This document shows, one piece after another, positions 7,346-14,691 of a DNA stretch of 30,648 nt. The position numbers were made by a program, and so were the translations under genes. Source of the stretch: Firmicutes bacterium UBA7510. Its GTDB lineage: Bacteria; Bacillota; Clostridia; Tissierellales; Sedimentibacteraceae. The stretch covers positions 38,153 through 68,800 of the forward strand of contig DLNM01000064.1 in the NCBI GenBank assembly GCA_002479485.1, given 5' to 3'. How positions within the stretch are numbered: the first letter of the stretch is position 1; each line of letters begins with the position of its first letter. The notes below the pieces were generated by a model. It worked only from the letters and a program-made list of their open reading frames with translations, was not told where the DNA came from and made no database searches.

Positions 7346-9985
7346 TTAATTTTTATAAAATACTCCATCCTTATTCACAAATAGCTCGAAGGAATCATCG
7401 TATTGTATATATCTTATTCCGTTTTTGATTGTAGTGCTTTCTTCTTTATCTTTGTTCACTACAAATATATTGTTATTTACAGCAGCCTTTTCTAATATGT
7501 TATTTATTACTTCTTTTTCTCTTTCATCAGTTATTTTGTTTAAATCATAGTTTAAAGAAATCAAAATATTTTTGTCAGAGTAAGAGGTTAATGCTTTTAT
7601 ATTATTCCATAGCTTAGTATCTTCATAATTAATGCTTCCATTCTTTATGTTAATACTTAATGATATTGGAGCATCAATTTTAGTGCCATCTTTCTTCTCA
7701 GATTTAATAGTGCCATCAACTAGATTTAATTTGTGGTCAAAATCTTTCACGGATGTAACCTTTAGCTCATCATTGAAAATAGATTCTTCACGTAAATTTA
7801 AATCCTTATCATTTGGCTCATATAATGCTCTTAAGCTATCTATATAAATTGCTCCAGAATCTTTTTTAGTTTCATTAATTTCTGCTAAATAAACACTTTT
7901 AACAGTTACAGGATATGCTATATCAGAAGGTAGCTTAGCAGTAACAAACTTCCAGCCATCCCAATTAACTTCTTCTGCAAAATCAATTTTGTGTATATTA
8001 CCATATCCATCTTGAACTCTAGTTCTTAACCAGTGAGTGCTTTCATCACCATAAACCCACATACCTATTGCTTGAGGCTTATCTTTAACTGTAAGTCCTT
8101 CATTGTTTTTACCAAAGTTTACAAAAGCGATACTTTGATCTGTCATATTTGTAAAATCATATGATAATTTTATAGCACTGTTCTTTTCTTTATAGATGTC
8201 AGTTACTAGCTCAATTTTTCCATTTGATTTTTCAGGATATGTTGAGAAGTTTAAATTTTTCATGTCTTCATTTTCAAAGCTAAATATTGTTTGAGCTCTA
8301 TAACCAACCTTAACAGTTATATGTTTAACAGCATCACCACATACTGCAGTTATGGCACCTGTATTACTTACATCATTAGCTGTAAATATACCATCTTCAA
8401 CCTTTCCTACAGAGTTTCTATATGTCCAAGTTAAATTTTTAGGTGATATATAAGCAGAATCTCCATTTTTATCAACACCTATAATATTTTTAAACTCATA
8501 TTTTTCTCCAGCCTCTAATACTAATAAGTCTTCCTCAAATGTCAAAGTAACAGGTTTATCAAGTACTGTTATAGATGTAGTAGACTCTATATCACCTATT
8601 TTAGCTGTTACTTCAGTAACACCAGGAACAGACGGTATAAATTTATTATCAACTACTTTACCTCTTGATTTATCAAATGTATATTCAATCTTTTCATTTG
8701 ATATATCTACTTCTGAATAATATTTGTTAAGTCCTTTTACATTCAATGCTACTTCTGTATTGTTGAATATTTTATCATGTTCAGGACTTAATTCAATAGT
8801 GTCAACCACATTGCTTTCAGGCGCAGTATCAAATATACCTAAACCAGAAACTATAGGTCTTTCCTTACCATCTGATGGGAAATTAACTACTTCGATATTT
8901 CCACTTTTTAGGAAGTCAACACCCATAGAAGTTGAACCACCACCATCTAGGTTTATAACGTTATATGCACCTAAATCCATCATTATTTTTGCAAGTTCAG
9001 TTTGAGTAGCACCAACATAATTTTTATTTCTTCCATCTATAGTTACAAATATTATTTCTGTATTATCCTTATTAAATCCAACTGCAGTTCTAGGGTGTCT
9101 TCCAAGTACACCGTCATGAATTACATTAATCACTCCATTTTTTACAAGATGATTAACTCCACCAACTGCCCATTGAAGATTATTAATATCAAAATCAAAT
9201 TTAAAATTCAATTCAACAGTTTCGCCAACAGTAAATGAATTCTTAACTTCATTCTTTTTGTCTGAAGCGCAAGCTATTATATAACCATCCTCTGGTATTG
9301 TTGTTGCATCCATATTGTCCCTGATTTCAACAACTTTATTGTCTCTAACAACAATTTCAACTATGTCTTGGTTTTTAGTCTTTCCAATTGACTTTTTACC
9401 ATAATATTTATTAAATACTACAGTGTTGTATTTTACTGAAGCACCTTTGTTTACGAACGCAACATTGGTTACTTTACCCGCTGAATTTTTAATTGTTATA
9501 ATTGGATTCCATACTGAAATATCTACACCTCCGTTTTTATCTAAGGAAATAGTAGGATATTTTTCGTAGTTATGTAATGGAGAGTTAATTACTTCACCAT
9601 CAGTAATTATAGGACCATAAGGCTGTACTGGGTTTTGCATGTAGAAAAAATCGCCATTAATCCCTGCAATAGCACCTAAATTTTCCATCATTGATGACAG
9701 CGTAGTTCCAGTTGATGTTCCATTTACATTATATAAAGGTTTAGTTTGTGTGTATTCATCTGTTAGGTTTGCACGAACAACATTTATGTTCATCCAACCT
9801 AATGTGGTTAATTTCTTGATTCCTTCATATGATATACCACTTGATATTCTAACCTTATTTGATAAATCATAAATTGAGCTATATTCAACTGCATATACAG
9901 GGTAACTCAATGCAAAAGAACATATAAGTGCTGTAGCTAGTATTTTTTTAATTTTAATTGTAATCACTCCTTTTCTTCTAAACAT
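7346..9985 (-). CDS. Exported phosphodiester glycosidase (NAGPA/DUF2233) domain protein
   Basis: An 879-residue secreted protein. A signal peptide (KIKKILATALICSFALSYPVYA) is followed by a phosphodiester-glycosidase domain (about residues 60-390) with the hallmarks AGINGDFF, GRHPRTAVGF and DGGGSTSM (near 347-354). The family removes sugar caps from phosphodiester-linked glycans; in Firmicutes such proteins act on the cell surface. Two Ig-like/Big-type segments (about 395-565) and a carbohydrate-binding-like beta sandwich (570-720) follow. The last 150 residues end INNILEKAAVNNNIFVV and resemble a shortened metallophosphatase domain without the metal-binding motifs. The start is uncertain: ATG at 9985 has a poor site buried in a hairpin, whereas AAAGGAG is ideally placed for an ATT codon at 9958. 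It probably shares a transcript with ttcA. Confidence 0.85.
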   Translation of the reverse strand: MFRRKGVITIKIKKILATALICSFALSYPVYAVEYSSIYDLSNKVRISSGISYEGIKKLTTLGWMNINVVRANLTDEYTQTKPLYNVNGTSTGTTLSSMMENLGAIAGINGDFFYMQNPVQPYGPIITDGEVINSPLHNYEKYPTISLDKNGGVDISVWNPIITIKNSAGKVTNVAFVNKGASVKYNTVVFNKYYGKKSIGKTKNQDIVEIVVRDNKVVEIRDNMDATTIPEDGYIIACASDKKNEVKNSFTVGETVELNFKFDFDINNLQWAVGGVNHLVKNGVINVIHDGVLGRHPRTAVGFNKDNTEIIFVTIDGRNKNYVGATQTELAKIMMDLGAYNVINLDGGGSTSMGVDFLKSGNIEVVNFPSDGKERPIVSGLGIFDTAPESNVVDTIELSPEHDKIFNNTEVALNVKGLNKYYSEVDISNEKIEYTFDKSRGKVVDNKFIPSVPGVTEVTAKIGDIESTTSITVLDKPVTLTFEEDLLVLEAGEKYEFKNIIGVDKNGDSAYISPKNLTWTYRNSVGKVEDGIFTANDVSNTGAITAVCGDAVKHITVKVGYRAQTIFSFENEDMKNLNFSTYPEKSNGKIELVTDIYKEKNSAIKLSYDFTNMTDQSIAFVNFGKNNEGLTVKDKPQAIGMWVYGDESTHWLRTRVQDGYGNIHKIDFAEEVNWDGWKFVTAKLPSDIAYPVTVKSVYLAEINETKKDSGAIYIDSLRALYEPNDKDLNLREESIFNDELKVTSVKDFDHKLNLVDGTIKSEKKDGTKIDAPISLSINIKNGSINYEDTKLWNNIKALTSYSDKNILISLNYDLNKITDEREKEVINNILEKAAVNNNIFVVNKDKEESTTIKNGIRYIQYDDSFELFVNKDGVFYKN

Positions 9986-10080
9986 GCCACCTGCGGTGGC
10001 ACAGTAATTTTAGTGTAAAAAATATTTACACTTGAAAAATCGTCTTTTGATTTTTCCAAGCGTGAAACGTCTTTTTTCAC
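9985..10080 (-). repeat. Four tandem hairpins between ttcA and the glycosidase gene
   Basis: The 96-bp intercistronic gap is almost wholly four short inverted repeats: 9985-9991/9995-10001 (7 bp stem, 3-base loop), 10013-10019/10025-10031 (7 bp), 10034-10041/10049-10056 (8 bp, extending to 10031-10060 with one bulge) and 10062-10067/10075-10080 (6 bp). None has a clean T run. The last, read on the minus strand, resembles 13011-13031. Roles in mRNA stability or start-site masking are possible. Confidence 0.65.
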
Positions 10081-10081
10081 T

Positions 10082-10792
10082 CTACCACCAAAGTCCGAAA
10101 TTATCCTTGTTGCCTATTGAAGTTAAAAGTCTATCTCTGCCTTCTGGAATGGTTTTATAGATTTGGTTTAGCATTTGTTTAACTTCTTCGCGTTTTGTAT
10201 TTTTATCCATTGGACATGGGCTTTTAACAACTGGTATACTATGTCTTTCAATGGCGCTTATAACTTGTTTTTCTTTGACATAAACTAACGGACGTATGTT
10301 ATAAATATCCTTTCGATCTAAATAAGTAACGGGTTTAAATGTAGTTATTCTTCCTTCATATAACATACTCAAAAACATAGTTTCGATAACATCGTCAGCA
10401 TGATGACCAAGTGCTATTTTATTATAGCCAAGCTCATTCACAGTATCATGTAGTGCACCTCTTCGCATTTTTGCACATAAAGAACAAGGATTAGGTTCCT
10501 TGCGAATATCAAAAACAATCTTTGCAATTTCTGTGTTTACTACTTTATAAGGCACGTCTATCTTATTACAAAAGTCATATATAGGGGTAACATCAAAATT
10601 TTCAAATCCCATGGATAAAGTAACAGCATATAAATCAAATTTTGCAGGACTAAATCTTTGGAATAATTTCAAGGCATATAATAATGTCATACTATCCTTG
10701 CCGCCTGAAATCCCAACAACTATTTTATCTCCATCCTGTATCATATCAAAATCGTTTATTGCTCTACGCATTGCGCCAAGTATTTGTTTCAT
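10082..10792 (-). CDS. ttcA: tRNA 2-thiocytidine biosynthesis protein, TtcA family
   Basis: An ATP-dependent sulfur transferase that, in characterised members, converts cytidine 32 of tRNA to 2-thiocytidine with a 4Fe-4S cluster. The PP-loop ATP-binding motif SGGKDS is at residues 29-34 and GHHADDVIET at 129-138. The three cluster cysteines of the family are present: C103 and C106 in PCSLCAKMRRG, and C193 in SPCPMDKNTKRE. At 236 residues it is shorter than the E. coli protein (about 311), mainly at both ends, as is usual for clostridial members. The start follows AGGAGA. The glycosidase-like gene lies 96 bp downstream on the same strand; there is no functional link I can see. Confidence 0.88.
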   Translation of the reverse strand: MKQILGAMRRAINDFDMIQDGDKIVVGISGGKDSMTLLYALKLFQRFSPAKFDLYAVTLSMGFENFDVTPIYDFCNKIDVPYKVVNTEIAKIVFDIRKEPNPCSLCAKMRRGALHDTVNELGYNKIALGHHADDVIETMFLSMLYEGRITTFKPVTYLDRKDIYNIRPLVYVKEKQVISAIERHSIPVVKSPCPMDKNTKREEVKQMLNQIYKTIPEGRDRLLTSIGNKDNFGLWW

Positions 10793-10892
10793 AATTTCTC
10801 CTAGGTTAAATATCGGTCTATATCACAAGTTTATTATGTATTATGATATAGTTTAATAATACAATAATATTTAAACCTTAATATTACATTAT

Positions 10893-10920
10893 AAAAACAT
10901 ATCTTATACAATATGTTTTT
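10893..10920. other. Orphan terminator-like hairpin
   Basis: Arms 10893-10902 and 10911-10920 (AAAAACATAT / ATATGTTTTT) pair perfectly and end in a T run, but no gene ends just upstream on the plus strand. It lies between the divergent ttcA gene and the metK leader and might insulate them. The remainder of 10793-11041 shows nothing further. Confidence 0.4.
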
Positions 10921-11041
10921 TAAAGTTTAGGAGATATGAAATAGGGTATAATATAATAGACGAAAAACTTATATTATTGTTTCAAAATACCACTAAATAT
11001 TTATTAAAAAAGGACAAATTATTTTTTAAAGAAAAATAGTA

Positions 11042-11070
11042 TTGACAATAAAAAAGTCTTATGATAGCAT
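11042..11070 (+). promoter_or_regulatory. Promoter of the SAM riboswitch-metK transcript
   Basis: TTGACA (11042-11047), a 17-base spacer and TAGCAT (11065-11070) place the start of transcription just before the riboswitch. Confidence 0.65.
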
Positions 11071-11081
11071 TAAATAACAAA

Positions 11082-11192
11082 CCTTATCAAGAGTGGTGGA
11101 GGGAATAGGCCCTATGAAACCCGGCAGCCTGTTAATGTTTCGAAAGAAAGATTTTTCAAGGTGCTAAATCCTACGTATATCGAAAGATGAGG
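11082..11192 (+). ncRNA. SAM-I (S-box) riboswitch
   Basis: The core S-box blocks are present: CCTTATCAAGAG, GGTGGAGGGA, GCCCTATGAAACCCGGCAGCC, AAGGTGCTAAATCC and GAAAGATGAGG. Helix P1 pairs 11082-11088 with 11186-11192. When SAM is bound, P1 forms and the terminator at 11213 folds. When it is not, 11182-11188 (GAAAGAT) can pair with 11213-11219 (ATCTTTC), which destroys the terminator. It controls metK, the SAM-producing enzyme, by feedback. Confidence 0.97.
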
Positions 11193-11212
11193 AGAATATA
11201 ACAAAAACAGTT

Positions 11213-11240
11213 ATCTTTCTCTTCATGAGGAAGATTTTTT
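11213..11240 (+). terminator. Riboswitch-controlled intrinsic terminator
   Basis: Arms 11213-11221 and 11227-11235 form a 9-bp stem with one G-U pair and a 5-base loop, followed by six T. Its left arm overlaps the anti-terminator pairing partner of the S-box P1 strand. Confidence 0.88.
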
Positions 11241-11296
11241 ATTATAGGCAAATTTTTTATGGAGGAAGATTGAAGAAAAACACTCTTCACTCTATG

Positions 11297-11345
11297 GAAG
11301 AATCAAAAAATTCTTCATAAAATTTTGGATGCCGTGAGACGGCAT
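11297..11345 (+). repeat. Two short hairpins in the metK leader after the terminator
   Basis: GAAGAAT/ATTCTTC (11297-11303, 11310-11316) and ATGCCGT/ACGGCAT (11329-11335, 11339-11345), both perfect 7-bp stems. The second stops two bases before the ATGGAGG ribosome binding site, so it could affect initiation independently of the riboswitch. Confidence 0.6.
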
Positions 11346-11358
11346 AATGGAGGTATTT

Positions 11359-12537
11359 ATGAGAAAATGGTTATTTACTTCTGAGTCAGTAACAGAAGGC
11401 CATCCTGATAAAATGTGTGATCAGATATCAGATGGAATATTAGATGCAATATTAGCATGCGACCCAAATGGTAGAGTAGCCTGTGAAACAACAGCAGCTA
11501 CTGGTATGATATTAGTCGCAGGTCAAATCTCTACTAACTGTTATATAGATATACCTAAAATAGTTAGAGAAGTTGTTGGTGAAATAGGATACACAAGAGC
11601 AAAGTATGGCTTTGACAATTCAACTTGTGCAGTTTTAACATCAATAGATGAGCAGTCATCTGACATAGCAATGGGAGTAGATGCTGCGGTTGAATTCAAG
11701 ACAAGCAGACAAGATGAAAATGATACAATTGGTGCTGGAGATCAGGGATTAATGTTTGGTTATGCATGTAATGAAACAGATGCATATATGCCAATGCCAA
11801 TTTATTTAGCACATAATCTTGCTAGAAAATTAACTGAAGTTAGAAAAAATAATAAACTTGATTATTTAAGACCAGACGGAAAAACTCAGGTTACTATTGA
11901 GTATCATGACAACAAACCAGTTAGAGTTGACACAATTGTTATTTCAACTCAGCATGATGAGCATGTAACTATGGAAACTATAGCTAAAGATTTAAAAGAA
12001 CACGTTATAAAAACAGTGGTACCAGCTGAATTGATAGACGAAAACACTAAATACTTTATTAATCCTACTGGAAGATTTGTTATAGGTGGTCCTCAAGGAG
12101 ATACAGGTCTTACAGGAAGAAAAATAATAGTAGATACCTACGGTGGATACGCTAGACATGGTGGTGGAGCTTTCTCTGGAAAGGATCCAACAAAGGTTGA
12201 CCGTTCAGCAGCTTATGCAGCAAGACACATTGCTAAAAACGTTGTTGCAGCAGGATTAGCTGACAAATGTGAAGTTCAACTTGCATATGCAATAGGTGTT
12301 GCAAAGCCTGTATCAATTATGGTAGATACATTTGGTACGAACAAAATAGCAGAAGAAAAAATAGAAGAAGCAATAGCAATTAACTTTGACTTAAGACCTG
12401 CTGCTATAATTAAAGATTTAGATTTAAGAAGACCTTTATATAAACAAGTTGCATCCTATGGACACTTCGGAAGAAATGATTTAGACCTACCATGGGAAAA
12501 GCTAAATAAGGTAGAAGCTCTTAAAAAATACTTGTAA
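11359..12537 (+). CDS. metK: S-adenosylmethionine synthetase
   Basis: MetK makes S-adenosylmethionine from methionine and ATP in the cytosol. At 392 residues (MRKWLFTSESVTEGHPDK) it has the normal length. Visible signatures are GHPDK near the N-terminus (ATP and Mg site), GAGDQGLMFGYA (the GAGDQG block) and GGGAFSGKDPTKVDRSAAY (the P-loop-like GGGAFSGKDPTKVDRS block). I prefer the ATG at 11359 to the in-frame ATG at 11347, because the latter is part of the GGAGGT ribosome binding site and the family begins with this MRKWLFTSESV sequence. Expression is controlled by the SAM-I riboswitch upstream, and a strong bidirectional terminator closes the unit. Confidence 0.98.
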   Translation: MRKWLFTSESVTEGHPDKMCDQISDGILDAILACDPNGRVACETTAATGMILVAGQISTNCYIDIPKIVREVVGEIGYTRAKYGFDNSTCAVLTSIDEQSSDIAMGVDAAVEFKTSRQDENDTIGAGDQGLMFGYACNETDAYMPMPIYLAHNLARKLTEVRKNNKLDYLRPDGKTQVTIEYHDNKPVRVDTIVISTQHDEHVTMETIAKDLKEHVIKTVVPAELIDENTKYFINPTGRFVIGGPQGDTGLTGRKIIVDTYGGYARHGGGAFSGKDPTKVDRSAAYAARHIAKNVVAAGLADKCEVQLAYAIGVAKPVSIMVDTFGTNKIAEEKIEEAIAINFDLRPAAIIKDLDLRRPLYKQVASYGHFGRNDLDLPWEKLNKVEALKKYL

Positions 12538-12554
12538 TTGAGAATTAAAAGTTA

Positions 12555-12595
12555 AAAAAGCTATGCATTGTTAAATTATAAATGCATAGCTTTTT
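12555..12595. terminator. Bidirectional terminator between metK and the DUF1653 gene
   Basis: AAAAAGCTATGCATT (12555-12569) and its exact reverse complement (12581-12595) form a 15-bp stem with an 11-base loop. A and T runs on the two sides serve both convergent genes. Confidence 0.93.
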
Positions 12596-12627
12596 ATATA
12601 ATTTCCGTTCTCAATTATTTTAATTAA

Positions 12628-12852
12628 CTAAAGTTCAACTTTTTCAAATCTATATTCCTGCTTAACTTCTGGGTATTTTTCTTTATCTACTTTACTAAAA
12701 AACATTTCATATGGTCTTGCGTAAATTTTATAATCTCCATATAGAGCTTGATAAATTACTAAATCCTCTTTTGTTTCTGTATGCTTTGCAATTGTAATAA
12801 TTTGATATAAATTCCCCTTAAAATGTCTATATGTTTCAAATAGTTTAATCAT
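12628..12852 (-). CDS. DUF1653 family protein
   Basis: A 74-residue cytosolic protein matching the DUF1653 pattern: YRHFKGNLYQIITIAKHTET near the N-terminus, then LVIYQALYGDYKIYARPYEMF. The family is a small beta-rich domain found across bacteria, of unknown biochemical role. Length is typical for a single-domain member. A weak AAAGGATAA ribosome binding site precedes the start. It is transcribed alone, converging on metK and sharing its terminator. Between 12853 and 13010 I see only AT-rich DNA. Confidence 0.85.
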   Translation of the reverse strand: MIKLFETYRHFKGNLYQIITIAKHTETKEDLVIYQALYGDYKIYARPYEMFFSKVDKEKYPEVKQEYRFEKVEL

Positions 12853-13010
12853 ACTTTTTATCCTTTATCATAATCTTATACTATATATAATTGTACAAAA
12901 TTATTTAATAAAAGAAAACTAAATTTTCTAAGAATAAAAAAAATAAAAAAGGCAAGCATATATGTATTCTATTACAAATACAATATAGTAAAAATAAGGA
13001 ATGTGATAGT

Positions 13011-13093
13011 GTGAAAAAGGGCACTTCACAGCGTGAAATGTGTTTCACACTTATGTTTGTGATGCCACTACAATGTCTCGACTACATCGAGAC
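13011..13093 (+). repeat. Short hairpin cluster before the 120-residue protein gene
   Basis: Three inverted repeats lie head to tail: 13011-13015/13025-13029 (5 bp), 13033-13038/13043-13048 (GTGAAA/TTTCAC) and 13075-13081/13087-13093 (GTCTCGA/TCGAGAC, 7 bp). The first block resembles the minus strand of 10060-10080. The cluster is open in the frame of the downstream gene from a GTG at 13011, but the symmetry and the later strong ribosome binding site argue against translation. Confidence 0.55.
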
Positions 13094-13115
13094 TATGGGT
13101 ATAATAGGAGGTAAA

Positions 13116-13478
13116 ATGTATATAGTAACTTTTGAAAATGACTCAAGAGTAGTTAAAATCAGAGATAGGGAAGAATTATACGGACTTTGCAGAGAAATTA
13201 ACGAAGATACTTTAGAAGAGCTGCAGGATGTATATACCGAAGATGTTGAGGATATGCAAACTAACAGATTAAAGGAACTATTAAATGTATATACAGAGGG
13301 CATATCAGTTTTTAAGATTAAAAAAGTTATAAAATCAGTAAAAGAAAGTGATATGGATACAGAAGAAAAGGCAGCGCTATTAGAAATATTGCACGATGAA
13401 GATATCGAGGAGTTTAATATTGCTGATTTCTATTACTTATCAGACATTTTAGCAGATACAGAAGAAGAGATATTTTAG
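13116..13478 (+). CDS. Acidic hypothetical protein
   Basis: A 120-residue, strongly acidic, apparently soluble protein (MYIVTFENDSRVVKIRDREE...). After a beta-rich first 20 residues it is mainly helical with many E/D residues, ending LADTEEEIF. I do not recognise a family. The start at 13116 is chosen because a perfect AGGAGGT lies 7 bases upstream; an in-frame GTG at 13011 would add 35 residues derived from a hairpin cluster. The ferredoxin gene starts 16 bp after its stop, so the two are very likely cotranscribed and may work together, for instance as ferredoxin and partner, but nothing in the sequence proves that. Confidence 0.75.
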   Translation: MYIVTFENDSRVVKIRDREELYGLCREINEDTLEELQDVYTEDVEDMQTNRLKELLNVYTEGISVFKIKKVIKSVKESDMDTEEKAALLEILHDEDIEEFNIADFYYLSDILADTEEEIF

Positions 13479-13494
13479 CTAGGGGGATTATGAT

Positions 13495-13683
13495 ATGAAA
13501 GCTGAAGTTAATCATGATTTATGTATAGGATGTACCCTGTGTACGTCCATTTGTCCAGAAATATTCTATATGAATGATGAAGATAAAGCAGATACGTTAG
13601 AACCAAATGTTCCAAAATCTTTAGAAAAAACTGCAATAAGTGCTAGGCAATCATGTCCAGTTGAAGCAATAACAGTAGAATAA
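13495..13683 (+). CDS. Single-cluster [4Fe-4S] ferredoxin
   Basis: A 62-residue electron carrier. Cluster ligands are C10, C13 and C16 (CIGCTLC) and C54 in SCPVEAI. C20 lies in the position that forms a disulfide in the Thermotoga-type ferredoxin, but no second partner cysteine exists here, so it is free. The pattern is the monocluster type, not the 2[4Fe-4S] clostridial type. Acidic residues dominate, as expected for docking to redox enzymes. The start follows AGGGGGATT. It ends in a terminator that begins at its stop codon. Confidence 0.93.
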   Translation: MKAEVNHDLCIGCTLCTSICPEIFYMNDEDKADTLEPNVPKSLEKTAISARQSCPVEAITVE

Positions 13684-13707
13684 AAAGGGATTTTAATATC
13701 CCTTTTT
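13682..13707. terminator. Bidirectional terminator between ferredoxin and AIM24-like genes
   Basis: AAAAAGGGAT (13682-13691) pairs with its exact reverse complement at 13698-13707 around a 6-base loop. T-rich DNA follows on both strands. Confidence 0.85.
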
Positions 13708-13735
13708 ATTTTATTTTAATTAATAAATAAATATA

Positions 13736-14662
13736 TTAACCCTTGAATAATCCACCCAGTGCTCCGCCTATACCACCTGTAATTTCACCCAGAGGATTGT
13801 TAAATCCTTTATTTTCTCCTTGATGGCTTCCATGTGATGAAGAAATTCTATCAGCTAATCGGCTAAATGGGAGTGATTGTAACCAAACATGACCAGGTCC
13901 TTGAACTGTAGCTAAAAATAAGCCCTCTCCTCCAAATATACCGCTTTTTATATCTCCGGCAAACTGTACATCGTAGTTTACAGTTTCACTAATTGCAACT
14001 AAGCATCCAGTATCAAGCCTTAACATTTCTCCTGCCTTTAGTTCCTTTTTAATAATAGTTCCACCTGCATGTAAGAAAACTAAGCCGTCTCCTGTTAGCT
14101 TTTGCATAATAAATCCTTCACCGCCAAAGAATCCAACGCCTATTTTCTTTTGAAAATGTATTCCAATAGAAACACCCTTTGCGGCACACAAGAATGCAGA
14201 TTTTTGACAAATTAAGCTTTCGCCAAATTCCTTTAGCTCAACAGGTATAATTTTCCCTGGGAATGGAGCAGCAAAAGCAACATGAGCCTTTTCATATCCA
14301 ACGTTTTGGAAGGAAGTCATAAATAAGCTTTCCCCTGTTAATGCTCTTTTACCAGCACTTGCAAGCTTACCCATAAACCCTTTGTTATCATCTTTTCCGC
14401 TTCCGTCACCGAATATAGTTTCCATTTTGATGTTTTTGTCCATGTATGTCATAGCACCAGCCTCAGCTATAACACTTTCACTCGGGTCAAGTTCAATTTC
14501 AACTAGCTGCATATCATCACCATAAAGAACATAGTCAATTATATCAGTTGGCTTTTTTATGTTTGATGCTACATTTATTGATACATCTGCTAATTTATTG
14601 CCGCATTTTGTGCAAAACTTAGTTCCTTCCATTTGATTACTTCCACAATTACTACAAAACAT
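13736..14662 (-). CDS. AIM24/TIGR00266 family protein with N-terminal zinc ribbon
   Basis: A 308-residue protein. Residues 3-20 (CSNC...CTKC) are a zinc ribbon. The rest matches the TIGR00266/AIM24 family: a beta-rich trimerising domain with repeats such as SESVIAEAGAMTYMDKNI, GFFGGEGFIMQKLTGDGLVFLHAGG and GIFGGEGLFLATVQGPGHVWLQSLP. The C-terminal tail is glycine-rich and ends GGLFKG. Biochemical function is unknown; the name comes from a yeast mitochondrial protein. It is the last gene of a minus-strand cluster, 29 bp after the SLH protein gene. The start follows a GGAGGT site. The upstream zinc-ribbon protein and this zinc ribbon may suggest a shared binding partner, which is inference. Confidence 0.88.
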   Translation of the reverse strand: MFCSNCGSNQMEGTKFCTKCGNKLADVSINVASNIKKPTDIIDYVLYGDDMQLVEIELDPSESVIAEAGAMTYMDKNIKMETIFGDGSGKDDNKGFMGKLASAGKRALTGESLFMTSFQNVGYEKAHVAFAAPFPGKIIPVELKEFGESLICQKSAFLCAAKGVSIGIHFQKKIGVGFFGGEGFIMQKLTGDGLVFLHAGGTIIKKELKAGEMLRLDTGCLVAISETVNYDVQFAGDIKSGIFGGEGLFLATVQGPGHVWLQSLPFSRLADRISSSHGSHQGENKGFNNPLGEITGGIGGALGGLFKG

Positions 14663-14691
14663 TAAGTACCTCCATAAAAATATTAAAAAAT

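Noticed and set aside
8724..9238. Plus-strand open frames opposite the glycosidase gene.
   Set aside because: They lack a ribosome binding site and recognisable sequence, and are shadows of a clearly coding minus strand.
10921..10960. AGGAGATATG followed by a TATAAT before the metK leader.
   Set aside because: The ATG frame is ATG AAA TAG, and the TATAAT has no usable -35 at the right distance.
13011..13115. 35-residue N-terminal extension of the acidic protein from GTG 13011.
   Set aside because: It is translated from a hairpin array, and a perfect AGGAGGT stands before ATG 13116. Left open as a finding.
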